64,000 nucleotides of DNA, taken from the NCBI RefSeq assembly GCF_002087085.1, contig NZ_MWQY01000008.1:1-64000 (forward strand), given 5' to 3'. Below, piece after piece: positions 18,362 to 26,714 of this stretch. This stretch comes from Marispirochaeta aestuarii. Its GTDB lineage: Bacteria > Spirochaetota > Spirochaetia > JC444 > Marispirochaetaceae. The translations under genes were made by a program, and so were the position numbers. Position 1 is the stretch's first letter; the number at the start of each line of letters is the position of its first letter. The notes under the pieces were generated by a model. The model had not been told where the DNA came from. It was given only the letters and a program-made list of their open reading frames with translations, and made no database searches.

Positions 18362-20527
18362 ATGAAGCGTATTGTTATTCTTGGCGGCGGGTATGGCGGT
18401 ATCGCCGCGGCTAAGAAGCTGGCAAAGATTTTCAAGAAAAACAACGATATCGAGATTACCATAGTCGACAAGAATACCTATCACACCCTTATGACTGAGC
18501 TCCACGAGGTAGCAGGATCAAGGGTGGATCCGGATTCGGTCATGGTCTCCTATGAGAGAATTTTCGCGAACACGAAAGTCAAGGTGATTACTGATTTTAT
18601 CACCGGTATCGATTTCGAGAAAAAAGCCCTCGTCTCCGAGAAAGCGGCATACCCCTACGACTACCTGATTCTCGGAACAGGCGGAGCCCCGGAATTCTTC
18701 GATATCCAGGGGATTCAGGAGAATTCTTTCTCCCTGTGGTCTCTGGAAGATGCCATCCGCATTCGGCAGCACATAGAAGAGCGCTTCAGGCTGGCGGCCA
18801 AGGAACCGGATCCTGAACAGAAAAAGCAGATGCTTACCTTTGTCGTTGCCGGGGCCGGCTTCACCGGCATCGAGCTCGCCGGTGAGCTTATGGAACGCAG
18901 GGACGTACTCTGTGCCCGCTACCACATCGACCCCAGGGATGTACGGATCATCGTGGTCGAGGCCATGGATCGGGTCCTTCCGATCATTGAAGAGCCCCTG
19001 CGAAAGAAAGCCGAAAAATACATGCGGAAGCATGGAATTGAAATCATGCTCAAGTCTCCCATTGTCGCGGCGGAAGAAAACCTGGTTATCCTGCAGAGCG
19101 GGGAATCCATAAAAACGGAGACCTTTGTCTGGACCTGCGGTATCCACGGTTCCGAGTTTACCAGCCGCATCCCCCTGGAAAAGGGACATACCGCCAGAGG
19201 AGAATGCTCAATCGCCTCCGAAGAAGGCATCCATGGAATGTCAGGCTGCCGCTTCGAAGAGGATGAAACCTATATCGTCGGCAAACGGGGACGTATTCTG
19301 GTCAATAATCTGATGCAGACCGCCGATTACCACGACATTTACGCCGTGGGAGATAACCTCTGGTTTGTTGAGGAAGGAAAGGTCCTTCCGCAGATCGTTG
19401 AGACCGCTCTTCAGACCGGAGAGTGCGCCGCCGAAAACATTGCAGCGGACATACAGAGCAAAGACAAGAAGGGCTTTAAATCAAACTACCACGGTTTCAT
19501 GGTATCCATCGGCGGACGCTACTGCGTCTCCAACGCGGGGGGTATCAAGCTTTCCGGTTTCTTTGCCATGGCCATGAAGCACATGGTCAACCTTCACTAT
19601 CTCTTTGGACTGGCCGGTATAAATGCCTGCTGGGCATATCTCAAACATGAGTTCTTCCATATGGAGGACAAGCGGACCCTGATAGGCGGACATCTTTCCT
19701 ACCGCATGCAGGGATTCTGGGCCGTTCCCCTGAGAATGTGGCTCGGACTTATGTGGCTCGTAGAGGGTGTGAACAAGATTGGAGAAGGCTGGCTCAATTT
19801 TTCCGCCGGCACAAAATCCGGCTGGATGTTCAGTAAGGGAGTAACCCAGGCGGGTGTCAAAGCAGCTGCGGATGCGGCCACTGCAGCCACCGGGGCCGCA
19901 GGGGATTATGCTGCGGACGCCGCGACTGCTGCTACCGGTGCCGCCGATGCGGCGGCCGAAACCGTCACAGCCGCCACCGGTGCTGCTGCAGACTATGCAT
20001 CCGACGCGGTAAGCGCCGCCACCGGAGCAGTTGCGGATACCGCCGCGGAGGCAGTAAGCGCTGCTACCGGAGCCGTCAGTGCAGCCGCCGACAGCGCCCA
20101 CGAGGCTTTCGGCCTGGTATGGGATACGGCCAAAACCATTATCCCCTACGATTCCGGATTCGTGACCTGGTTCAGGGAGATCTTCATGGACAGCATGGCC
20201 GCCTATATTCCGTACCAGCTCTTCCAGGTAATGGTTGTCGGGGTGGAGGTTCTCATCGGCCTTGCCCTCATCGGCGGGCTCTTTACCTTCCCCGCTGCCG
20301 GGGTCTCGATCATCATGTGCTTTGTGTTCATCTTCTCCGGAATGTTCAGCTGGAGTCAGCTCTGGTTCATCTTCGCAGCCATTGTTATGCTGGGCGGTGC
20401 CGGTCGAAGCTTCGGTCTGGATCACTATGTACTTCCCTTCCTGGGCAGGAAATGGCGCTCCATGTCGCTGGTACAGCGTTACCATCTGTACGGCGGCGAA
20501 CCGGTTAACACGAAGAAAAAGCGTTAA
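18362..20527 (+). CDS. ndh: Type II NADH dehydrogenase fused to a DoxX-like membrane domain with an alanine-rich repeat
   Basis: 721 residues. The first 430 are a type II NADH:quinone oxidoreductase with an FAD-binding GGGYGGIAA (about residues 8-16), an NADH-binding VAGAGFTGIELAGE (about 162-175) and a late FAD motif DIYAVGDN. Instead of ending there, the protein continues into a membrane helix (PLRMWLGLMWLVEG), then a 77-residue Ala/Thr/Gly/Asp repeat (about residues 507-583), then three more helices (VGVEVLIGLALIGGLF onward) resembling a DoxX domain. AAGGAG lies upstream of ATG 18362. It should oxidise NADH at the inner membrane without pumping protons. The fusion and repeat are unusual; the NDH-2 half is firm. 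Confidence 0.9.
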   Translation: MKRIVILGGGYGGIAAAKKLAKIFKKNNDIEITIVDKNTYHTLMTELHEVAGSRVDPDSVMVSYERIFANTKVKVITDFITGIDFEKKALVSEKAAYPYDYLILGTGGAPEFFDIQGIQENSFSLWSLEDAIRIRQHIEERFRLAAKEPDPEQKKQMLTFVVAGAGFTGIELAGELMERRDVLCARYHIDPRDVRIIVVEAMDRVLPIIEEPLRKKAEKYMRKHGIEIMLKSPIVAAEENLVILQSGESIKTETFVWTCGIHGSEFTSRIPLEKGHTARGECSIASEEGIHGMSGCRFEEDETYIVGKRGRILVNNLMQTADYHDIYAVGDNLWFVEEGKVLPQIVETALQTGECAAENIAADIQSKDKKGFKSNYHGFMVSIGGRYCVSNAGGIKLSGFFAMAMKHMVNLHYLFGLAGINACWAYLKHEFFHMEDKRTLIGGHLSYRMQGFWAVPLRMWLGLMWLVEGVNKIGEGWLNFSAGTKSGWMFSKGVTQAGVKAAADAATAATGAAGDYAADAATAATGAADAAAETVTAATGAAADYASDAVSAATGAVADTAAEAVSAATGAVSAAADSAHEAFGLVWDTAKTIIPYDSGFVTWFREIFMDSMAAYIPYQLFQVMVVGVEVLIGLALIGGLFTFPAAGVSIIMCFVFIFSGMFSWSQLWFIFAAIVMLGGAGRSFGLDHYVLPFLGRKWRSMSLVQRYHLYGGEPVNTKKKR
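19880..20110 (+). repeat. Five-copy 15-residue alanine-rich repeat inside ndh
   Basis: The motif (T/S)AATGA followed by about nine residues rich in Ala, Asp and Tyr recurs five times, with unit lengths 15, 14, 15, 15 and a final partial unit. The DNA copies have diverged at synonymous sites, so this is an established protein repeat and not a recent tandem duplication. It sits between the first and second helix of the DoxX-like region. Confidence 0.85.
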
Positions 20528-20553
20528 TACAACCGTGCGATCCGATTACATGC

Positions 20554-20595
20554 CGCATCCTGGAGCCGAACACCGGCTTCAGGATGCGTCTTTTT
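20554..20595 (+). terminator. Strong intrinsic terminator after ndh
   Basis: A 15-pair stem (CGCATCCTG pairs with CAGGATGCG, then GAGCCG with CGGCTT, one G-U) around loop AACAC is followed by TCTTTTT. It lies 26 bases after the ndh stop and overlaps the longest open frame of the next gene. Confidence 0.88.
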
Positions 20596-20642
20596 CTACA
20601 GCCAGTTCAGCATTTCTCGGCGATATCCTGGGAACCCCCCGG

Positions 20643-21581
20643 ATGGCGGGTGAGCTTGACAATGTACGCAGCATAATCCTCGACTCCGCTGCCGAAAGTG
20701 CGGCCCTCATCCGGGAAAGCCTCGGGGAGATGATCAACGCCGGGGGAAAACTGCTGCGACCTGCCCTGGTACTTCTGGCAGGCTGGTACGGGGGAAAAAA
20801 CCAGGAGACCCTTGGGGCCTTGGCCGCCTCGGTGGAGATGCTCCATATGGCCACCCTGGTGCATGACGATGTTCTCGATGATGCGCCTACCAGGCGGGGC
20901 AAACCGGCGCTGCACGTGACTGTGGGGGCCAAAGCTGCAATACTGATCGGAGACTATCTGTTTGCCCGCTGTTTCACCCTGCTCGATTCCCTCAAGAACA
21001 GGGAGATCGGCCTTCATGCCGCCCGGGCGGTGGAACGTATCTGCGACGGAGAGATCCGCCAGGACACGGAACGCTACTCCCTGGACGTAAGCATGCGCTC
21101 ATATCTTCGGCGGATTTTCGCCAAGACCGCCGTACTTATTACCGCCTCCATGGAGCTGGGCGCGGAACACGGCGAGGCATCGCCGGAGGATGTTCAGCGC
21201 TTCAGGCGGATCGGGTACAACCTGGGAATGGGTTTCCAGGTCGTTGATGATCTGCTCGATTTTACCGGCACAGAAAACCGGACGGGAAAACCGCTGGGCC
21301 GGGACCTGAGTGCCGGAATTTTTACTGCCCCGGTAATCTATACCCTCGCCGGTCCCCGGGGCCGGGACCTGCGGGAGCTGCTTGCATCTCCTCCCTATAA
21401 ACGCAGGGACAGGGATGCTGCGGTCTCTCTTATCCTGAAGGGCGACGGAATTGAACAGAGCCGCCGTCTGGCGAAGAGCTATACCCGACGGGCATTGAAA
21501 GAAATCGAAAGCCTTGAAAAAGGCGAAACCAGGAATCTTCTCGCCGCCCTTGCGGACAGCCTGCTTGTCAGGGAGATCTGA
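20643..21581 (+). CDS. Trans-polyprenyl diphosphate synthase
   Basis: 312 residues from ATG 20643. It condenses isopentenyl diphosphate onto an allylic primer to build the chain of quinones or undecaprenyl-type lipids. Both aspartate-rich motifs are intact: DDVLD (residues 75-79) and DDLLD (202-206). GGKLLRPALVLLAG and the lysine in TGKPLGRDL are also present. The frame is open to ATG 20550, but that start lies upstream of the ndh terminator hairpin, so 20643 (weak TGGGA upstream) is preferred. Length then matches heptaprenyl/octaprenyl synthases. Adjacency to NDH-2 suggests it makes the quinone tail. Confidence 0.87.
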   Translation: MAGELDNVRSIILDSAAESAALIRESLGEMINAGGKLLRPALVLLAGWYGGKNQETLGALAASVEMLHMATLVHDDVLDDAPTRRGKPALHVTVGAKAAILIGDYLFARCFTLLDSLKNREIGLHAARAVERICDGEIRQDTERYSLDVSMRSYLRRIFAKTAVLITASMELGAEHGEASPEDVQRFRRIGYNLGMGFQVVDDLLDFTGTENRTGKPLGRDLSAGIFTAPVIYTLAGPRGRDLRELLASPPYKRRDRDAAVSLILKGDGIEQSRRLAKSYTRRALKEIESLEKGETRNLLAALADSLLVREI

Positions 21582-21647
21582 GAACCCCCTACATTCCTCA
21601 ACAGTATACACCGGTATTCTTTCTTGCTGACAGATTTTATCCTGGAG

Positions 21648-21683
21648 AACCCCATCCCTCGCTATGTCGGATAGGGTTTTTTT
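21648..21683 (+). terminator. Intrinsic terminator after the polyprenyl synthase
   Basis: AACCC/GGGTT and ATCC/GGAT form nine pairs with one C-A mismatch around an 11-base loop, followed by seven T. The 215-bp gap from 21582 to 21796 otherwise holds only A/T-rich sequence upstream of the aldehyde dehydrogenase. Confidence 0.72.
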
Positions 21684-21796
21684 ATAATTTCTCTCTTTTT
21701 GTACACAATTTTGATATATACATCATGTTATTATAGCCCCAGGAACCAACATATGATACAATCATGAACAGTATATTACGTAAAAGGAGCTTCTGT

Positions 21797-23188
21797 ATGG
21801 CAATTCGATCGATTAATCCTTCCACCGGCAGGCTTATAAAGGAGTTCACTCCTCTGACAGAACAGGAGATCGAAATAAAACTGTCCCTGGCGGCAGACTG
21901 CTTCCGGGAATACCGCCGATTCAGCTTTGAAGAGCGCGCAGGGCTGATGTTCAAGGCCGCTGATCTTCTGGAAAACCGCAGGGACGATTATGCCGGTCTT
22001 ATAAGCGCTGAAATGGGCAAGACGATCCGGGATTCCCGGGCCGAGGTTGAGAAGTCAGCATGGGTATGCCGATACTACGCTGACAACGCGGCGGCGTTTA
22101 TGGCCGATGAGATGGTCGCCACCGAGGCAAAGCAGAGCTTTGTCCGCTACCAGCCCATCGGGCCGGTTCTGGCTGTAATGCCCTGGAACTACCCCTTCTG
22201 GCAGGTGTTCCGATTTGCCGCGCCCGCCCTTATGGCCGGTAATGTGGGACTCCTCAAGCATGCCTCCAACGTGCCTCAGAGCGCCCTGGAGATAGAGCGT
22301 ATATTTCTTCAGGCAGGCTTCCCGGAAGGAGCCTTTCAGACCTTATTGATTCCCGCCGGAAGAATAGCGGGCCTGACCGCCGACCCCCGCATAAAAGCAG
22401 CCACCTTGACCGGCAGTGAAGCAGCCGGCGCCAGCCTTGCGGCCAACTGCGGCGGGAATCTGAAAAAGACCGTCCTTGAACTCGGCGGAAGCGACCCCTA
22501 TATTGTGCTCCCCGATGCCGACATGGAGAAAGCTGCTGCAACTGCAACCCGGGCGCGACTGGTGAACAATGGTCAGGCCTGCATTGCAGCCAAACGCTTT
22601 ATCCTGCACCATGAGATTGCGGATGATTTTCTGAACCGCCTCGTTGCAGAGTACGGGAAGATACGGGTTGGGGACCCTGCGGATGAGTCTACCGATCTCG
22701 GTCCTCTGGTATCCTCCCAGGCTTTGGAGGAGATACGGGACCAGGTTGCTCAATGTGTCGCTCAGGGGGGAACGATTGCCTTCGGAAGAGATCCTGAGGA
22801 GCTCGAAACTTACAAAGACCCCGACTTGAGAGGCGGGTACTACTTTCCCCCCACGATAATCACCGGGCTAACCCAGGCTGCCCCCATATCAAAGCAGGAG
22901 ATCTTTGGCCCCGTGGCAATGATTTTTCGTGCCCGTGATCTTGACGAGGCCATAGAGATCGCAAATGCGACGGAATTCGGACTTGGTGCGAGCGCCTGGA
23001 CCGGAAATCCTGAAAACGCCGAACGACTGATCAATGAAATCGAGGCGGGTAACGTATTCATAAACAGCATGGTCAAGTCAGATCCCCGCCTTCCCTTCGG
23101 AGGAATCAAAACCTCCGGTTACGGCCGGGAACTGAGCGCTCTGGGTTTACGGGAGTTTACAAATATCAAGACCGTATGGGTGGACTAA
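21797..23188 (+). CDS. NAD(P)-dependent aldehyde dehydrogenase, succinate-semialdehyde type
   Basis: 463 residues from ATG 21797, with AAGGAG eight nt upstream; an upstream in-frame ATG at 21764 lacks this. The catalytic cysteine is C262 in NNGQACIAAKRF and the general-base glutamate is E228 in LELGGSDP. The cofactor motif PWNYPFWQV is conserved. The 'GQACIAAKRF' form and the absence of the long N-terminal extension match the YneI/Sad subgroup of succinate-semialdehyde dehydrogenases. The substrate is thus likely succinate semialdehyde, but related short aldehydes are possible. It stands alone. Confidence 0.9.
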   Translation: MAIRSINPSTGRLIKEFTPLTEQEIEIKLSLAADCFREYRRFSFEERAGLMFKAADLLENRRDDYAGLISAEMGKTIRDSRAEVEKSAWVCRYYADNAAAFMADEMVATEAKQSFVRYQPIGPVLAVMPWNYPFWQVFRFAAPALMAGNVGLLKHASNVPQSALEIERIFLQAGFPEGAFQTLLIPAGRIAGLTADPRIKAATLTGSEAAGASLAANCGGNLKKTVLELGGSDPYIVLPDADMEKAAATATRARLVNNGQACIAAKRFILHHEIADDFLNRLVAEYGKIRVGDPADESTDLGPLVSSQALEEIRDQVAQCVAQGGTIAFGRDPEELETYKDPDLRGGYYFPPTIITGLTQAAPISKQEIFGPVAMIFRARDLDEAIEIANATEFGLGASAWTGNPENAERLINEIEAGNVFINSMVKSDPRLPFGGIKTSGYGRELSALGLREFTNIKTVWVD

Positions 23189-23208
23189 TTCCCGGTTGAA
23201 ATGCTTAC

Positions 23209-23661
23209 TCAGCGAGCGTAATGTCCCACAATCCGGCATTCACCGCGGATGTGCCCTTCCATGGCTTTAAGCAGTTCCTTTTTGTCAGCCCCCTGTTTCA
23301 GGCTGAGAAGGGTATCCAGGGCATACAGCTTGAAAAAATAGCGATGCCTTCCCGCCGGAGGACAGGGACCGCCATAACCGATACGGCCAAAGTCGTTCTT
23401 TCCCTGCAGACCGCCGCCGTCGAGGACTCCTTTCGCCGGCAGATCCTCGGGAAGAGCAGAAGTCTCGCCGGGAAGGTTATAGAGCACCCAGTGAACCCAG
23501 GTTCCCATGGGTGCGTCAGGATCATCACAAATCAGGGAAAAGGAACGGACCCCTCCCGGAACACCCGACCAGCTGAGAGGGGGAGAGACATCGCTCCCGT
23601 CGCAGGTATACTTTGCAGGAATAGACTCCCCGTCTCTGAAAACAGGACTTTCAATCTTCAT
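23209..23661 (-). CDS. YbhB/YbcL-family PEBP-like protein
   Basis: 150 residues. The phosphatidylethanolamine-binding-protein fold is marked by KYTCDGSDVSPPLSW (about residues 17-31), DDPDAPMGTWVHWVLYNLP (about 46-64) and GYGGPCPPAGRHRYFF (about 96-111). Bacterial members have no settled function; some bind small anionic ligands. There is no signal peptide, so it is cytoplasmic. It lies 29 bp downstream of the split kinase on the same strand and converges on the aldehyde dehydrogenase with a 20-bp gap. Confidence 0.9.
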   Translation of the reverse strand: MKIESPVFRDGESIPAKYTCDGSDVSPPLSWSGVPGGVRSFSLICDDPDAPMGTWVHWVLYNLPGETSALPEDLPAKGVLDGGGLQGKNDFGRIGYGGPCPPAGRHRYFFKLYALDTLLSLKQGADKKELLKAMEGHIRGECRIVGHYAR

Positions 23662-23690
23662 GCATGCTCCTCCTATCTGATATATGCGGA

Positions 23691-24887
23691 CTATATTCCT
23701 TCACCGGACCTGGAAAAACTTATCCTGGCCAGCAGATCAGGCTCGGGCAGAAAATCTATGGAGCCGTTGATCTGTGAAGCGAGCTGTTTGACAAGTTCAC
23801 GGCTTAAACTCTTATCTGTATTCAGCATGGGAATGGATGTGAAAGTCTCACCGGTATTCCTGAACCCGATATGATATACCCCCTCGGTATCACGATAAAA
23901 ATCGATACGCAGGCGAATGTTGCCGGGCCCATCATCGCTTTCCCCCAGAATAGTAAGCAGAAGTTCATGGACCATCAGACCAAGGGGCATCGCATAGTGG
24001 ACATCCAGCGTAAGATCCTTTCCATGGACTTCGATACCGCCGGAGCCTGCTTTTCCCCCCGCCGCGGGCAGGGTCTCCGCAAGGACCCTGAGAAACTGGG
24101 TAAAATTCAGCAGCGACAGGTCCTCATTCTGATAGAGCAGGTTATGAATCATGCTCAGAGCGTGTACCCTGCTGCCGGTTATCTTCAAACCGGACTTTTC
24201 ACGGTCAGGGGTATCGGTATCTTCCAGCTGTAAATCAATCAGACTGGCGATCAGTGCGAGGTTGTTTCGTACCCTGTGGTGAACCTCCTGCAGAAGGGAG
24301 TCCTTCTGCCGCAGGGCATGCATGAGCCGGGTCTCCACCTCCTTCTGTTCGGTAATATCGATGATCACGGAGTTCAGAATTGTACGATCCGGCAGCTGAA
24401 CGGCACTGCTGAAGACAGCAACGTCCCGGAGAGACCCGTCCTTCAGACGATGCCTGAACTCAAAGTAGTTTCTTTTGTTCTCCGCAGCAGAGCGCATCTC
24501 CTCGAGGATTTCCTCTTTTGAAAGGGTATTGATATCCGGCACACCCATTGTACTGAGCTCGTCCCTGCTCCAGCCGTAAAAATTGACGGCAGCCTGGTTC
24601 GCATCCAGTATCCTTCCGTCGGCGGGGTTAAGAATCAAACGGGGAGCAAAGGTATCCTCAAAGAGGCTCCGGTACCAGGTCTCGCTGGTGTGAAGATCGC
24701 TTTTGGTCCTGATCAGCTCCTGCTGCTTCAGAAAGAGAAGCAGGATCACAACCAGAGCAGGCGGATACAGCAGCATCACCCAGACTCCGATGGAGCGTAT
24801 TACCGAAATTCCCAGAGAGCCGGGTAAGGTCAGCTGACAGAGAAGCATTGTTGCGTGAACGGCAAGCCCCAGAAACCACAGATTCAC
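23691..24887 (-). CDS. Split LytS-type sensor kinase, downstream fragment (PAS-HisKA_2-HATPase)
   Basis: The 398-residue open frame begins with the last two helices of a 5TM receptor domain, then a PAS domain (about residues 75-185), a HisKA_2 phospho-acceptor helix (HHRVRNNLALIASL) and an ATPase domain. The apparent start (GTG 24887) lies inside the receptor domain and has no ribosome site. The sequence is in frame with the rest of the receptor only if one G is added to the run of eight C (plus strand) at 24985-24992. It is best read as the 3' part of one 528-residue kinase gene, 23691-25276. As written, its stop and start overlap those of the upstream fragment (GTGA), so weak coupled translation is conceivable. 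Confidence 0.85.
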   Translation of the reverse strand: MNLWFLGLAVHATMLLCQLTLPGSLGISVIRSIGVWVMLLYPPALVVILLLFLKQQELIRTKSDLHTSETWYRSLFEDTFAPRLILNPADGRILDANQAAVNFYGWSRDELSTMGVPDINTLSKEEILEEMRSAAENKRNYFEFRHRLKDGSLRDVAVFSSAVQLPDRTILNSVIIDITEQKEVETRLMHALRQKDSLLQEVHHRVRNNLALIASLIDLQLEDTDTPDREKSGLKITGSRVHALSMIHNLLYQNEDLSLLNFTQFLRVLAETLPAAGGKAGSGGIEVHGKDLTLDVHYAMPLGLMVHELLLTILGESDDGPGNIRLRIDFYRDTEGVYHIGFRNTGETFTSIPMLNTDKSLSRELVKQLASQINGSIDFLPEPDLLARISFSRSGEGI

Positions 24888-25276
24888 AGGACGCTGCCAG
24901 GCCGGGTTTCGTCTGCGAAGAAAAAAGAAAAGAGTTCCGAGCGCGGCTGATTCGATAATGGTGAGGACCCCGGCAAGAACCCCGCCCCCCCCAGGTAGAT
25001 CCGGTAGGCAGCGGTAATGGATGCGGCGATGAACGCGGCGGCAGGACCGCAGATATAACCTGCGGCACTCAGCACAATGGACCGCCCGTCATAGATCACC
25101 CCGAGGGCAAAGACCATGGGGGTCATCATTCCGACAAGTCCGACACAGGCAAAAAGCAGACCGGCAAGAAGAGAAAAGAAGGGGTTTTCCCTCTTGAGTC
25201 TGGTATGGATCTGTTCGTACCCCACGGTAAGGGCTACCAGGAGCGCTATGTTATGTACCAGATCAAGAATAATCAT
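24884..25276 (-). CDS. Split LytS-type sensor kinase, upstream fragment (5TM-LYT receptor domain)
   Basis: 130 residues. The first 95 or so are the N-terminal part of a LytS/YhcK-type five-helix receptor domain, with the family marks IYDGRSIVLSAAGYICGP and AAYRIYLGGAG. Immediately after GGAG the frame leaves the family sequence (FLPGSSPLSNQ) and soon stops. Reading with one extra G gives VLAGVLTIIESAALG, the expected continuation. AGAGGTG lies seven nt before ATG 25276. Either the gene is a true frameshift, the run slips in cells, or the assembly dropped a base. Confidence 0.85.
   Translation of the reverse strand: MIILDLVHNIALLVALTVGYEQIHTRLKRENPFFSLLAGLLFACVGLVGMMTPMVFALGVIYDGRSIVLSAAGYICGPAAAFIAASITAAYRIYLGGAGFLPGSSPLSNQPRSELFSFFFADETRPGSVL
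24985..24992. other. Eight-C homopolymer at the kinase frameshift
   Basis: Eight C on the plus strand (eight G in the coding sense), preceded by a G and four more C. Nine would restore one continuous kinase frame. Runs of this length are prone to slippage in replication and to miscounting in sequencing. Confidence 0.85.
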
Positions 25277-25344
25277 ATACAGGCACCTCTAAAAACGTGG
25301 CATTTTTACCATAGTCAAGGAGGAATGATTTTGCAGCCCCCGCA

Positions 25345-25365
25345 AACTCTTGTGCAACAAGAGTT
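25345..25365. promoter_or_regulatory. Perfect palindrome upstream of the LytS-type kinase
   Basis: AACTCTTG (25345-25352) and CAAGAGTT (25358-25365) are perfect inverted arms around TGCAA, 69 bp upstream of the kinase start. There is no T-run, so an operator is more likely than a terminator. The rest of the 185-bp gap (25277-25461) shows no gene. Confidence 0.4.
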
Positions 25366-25461
25366 GAGGACCGCGGAAAATCTCGACGACGCAGGATATG
25401 GGAAAAAGAACAATTTTTTAAGGTGCCCATACGTTTACCTTGAAATCTATCACAACCTTAT

Positions 25462-26394
25462 TCAAATCCCAGGACTGCCTTTTATTTCCGCCTTTGTTTC
25501 ACCGAATCTGCTTACCACCACGATTCCGGCAGCGATCAGGGCGACACTGAGAATCAGCCAGGGGGACAAGACCTCTCCCAGAAGCACACCGCTTAAAATG
25601 ACACCGAACAAAGGAGTAAAGAACGAGAAGGAGGTTATTACGCTGGCATTGTAGCGCCGTAAAAGGCTGGTGAGCAGAATAAAGCAGAAGCCTGCCACCA
25701 CTACACCCTGATAGAGAATAGCGGCGACAACCGCAGGATTTATCCTGTACTCATAGGAGCCTTCGAAAATGAACGTCACCGCCAGAAAAGCCGGAACACT
25801 GAATACCGACTGCCAGAATACCAGCTTTACCGGATGCAGCCCCTGGGTCATTCTCTTGGTAACCACCTGTCGCAGACCGAGAAGAATACAGCTGCTGAAC
25901 ACGATGAGATCACCCGCAATCGAACCTGCACTGCCGACTATGAAGGCTTCCCCGAATATGAGCGCCACACCGCTGAAGGAGACAGCCATGCCCAGGATCT
26001 TACCGCCGTTCAGGTGATCTCCCCGGATCAGCAAATGGGCGAAAAGGGCCGTGGCAAAGGGATAAGAGGAGATAAGCACCGTTGCATGGGCCGCCAGAGT
26101 CAGGGAGGTCCCTATATTCATCGTAAGTATCTGTACCACAAAGAGGGCCACAAGACCCAGTAAAAAAAGGAGTTCCTCCTTAACGAGCTTCAGGGAAATT
26201 CCCGCGAACCTTGCATAGGGCCAGACCGCCAGGGCTCCCAGAAAAAAGCGGACCGCCGCAATGGCCGCCGGAGGCATACCGCTGGAGGCGATCTTTATGG
26301 AAACCGTATTACCGCCCCATAAGGTTGCGGAAAGAAAAGCCAGGAGACCTGCCCCAAGGGTAAGCCTGTCATTCAGTATGGATGAGTCCTTCAT
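25462..26394 (-). CDS. EamA/DMT-family transporter
   Basis: 310 residues with about ten hydrophobic helices arranged as two EamA repeats. The first opens with LSATLWGGNTVSIKIA and RFFLGALAVWPYARF; the second runs from GDLIVFSSCILLGLRQVV. These proteins export or import metabolites such as amino acids or nucleotide precursors across the inner membrane. The substrate is unknown. The gene is monocistronic or reads on from the kinase/YkgJ pair upstream (56-bp gap). Confidence 0.9.
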   Translation of the reverse strand: MKDSSILNDRLTLGAGLLAFLSATLWGGNTVSIKIASSGMPPAAIAAVRFFLGALAVWPYARFAGISLKLVKEELLFLLGLVALFVVQILTMNIGTSLTLAAHATVLISSYPFATALFAHLLIRGDHLNGGKILGMAVSFSGVALIFGEAFIVGSAGSIAGDLIVFSSCILLGLRQVVTKRMTQGLHPVKLVFWQSVFSVPAFLAVTFIFEGSYEYRINPAVVAAILYQGVVVAGFCFILLTSLLRRYNASVITSFSFFTPLFGVILSGVLLGEVLSPWLILSVALIAAGIVVVSRFGETKAEIKGSPGI

Positions 26395-26450
26395 TCCGGT
26401 GAGTGTAGGAACCCCGGCCCTTTAGGTCAAGCGCCGGAGGTGTAAGAACG

Positions 26451-26711
26451 TCAATCTTGAGGACAGGTCTCCCGTTCGAGTTCCGACAGGAACAGAAGGG
26501 CTTCCTGCCTGTTCGATCCGCACATACCGGGATCGGGACGCAAAGCGGCACACACCGCCGGGTAATCGGGAGAACCATGAATACTGCAGCGGAAATGTTC
26601 ATCAAGATTGACGCAGGGTACCCCCGCGGGTTTTCCATCGGGCATTCCGGGAATGGAGGATGAGATGGATATGGCGATGCAACAGGCTCCGCAGCCGGCC
26701 CGGCAGGTCAT
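26451..26711 (-). CDS. YkgJ-family cysteine-cluster protein
   Basis: 86 residues. The cysteine pattern CRAGCGACC at residues 3-11, then C33, C42, C54 and C64, matches the small zinc- or iron-cluster UPF0153/YkgJ family (CxxGCGxCC, then GVPCVNLDEHFRC). Function is unproven; metal binding is inferred from the conserved cysteines. It starts three bases after the PfkB kinase stop, so the two are co-transcribed. Confidence 0.85.
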   Translation of the reverse strand: MTCRAGCGACCIAISISSSIPGMPDGKPAGVPCVNLDEHFRCSIHGSPDYPAVCAALRPDPGMCGSNRQEALLFLSELERETCPQD

Positions 26712-26714
26712 TCT

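Noticed and set aside
20235-20642. Upstream extension of the polyprenyl synthase frame to 20235
   Set aside because: It overlaps the end of ndh in another frame and crosses a strong terminator; the family sequence begins after 20643.
21700-21780. Promoter for the aldehyde dehydrogenase
   Set aside because: Several TATAAT-like strings occur in this A/T-rich stretch but none has a -35 at a workable distance.
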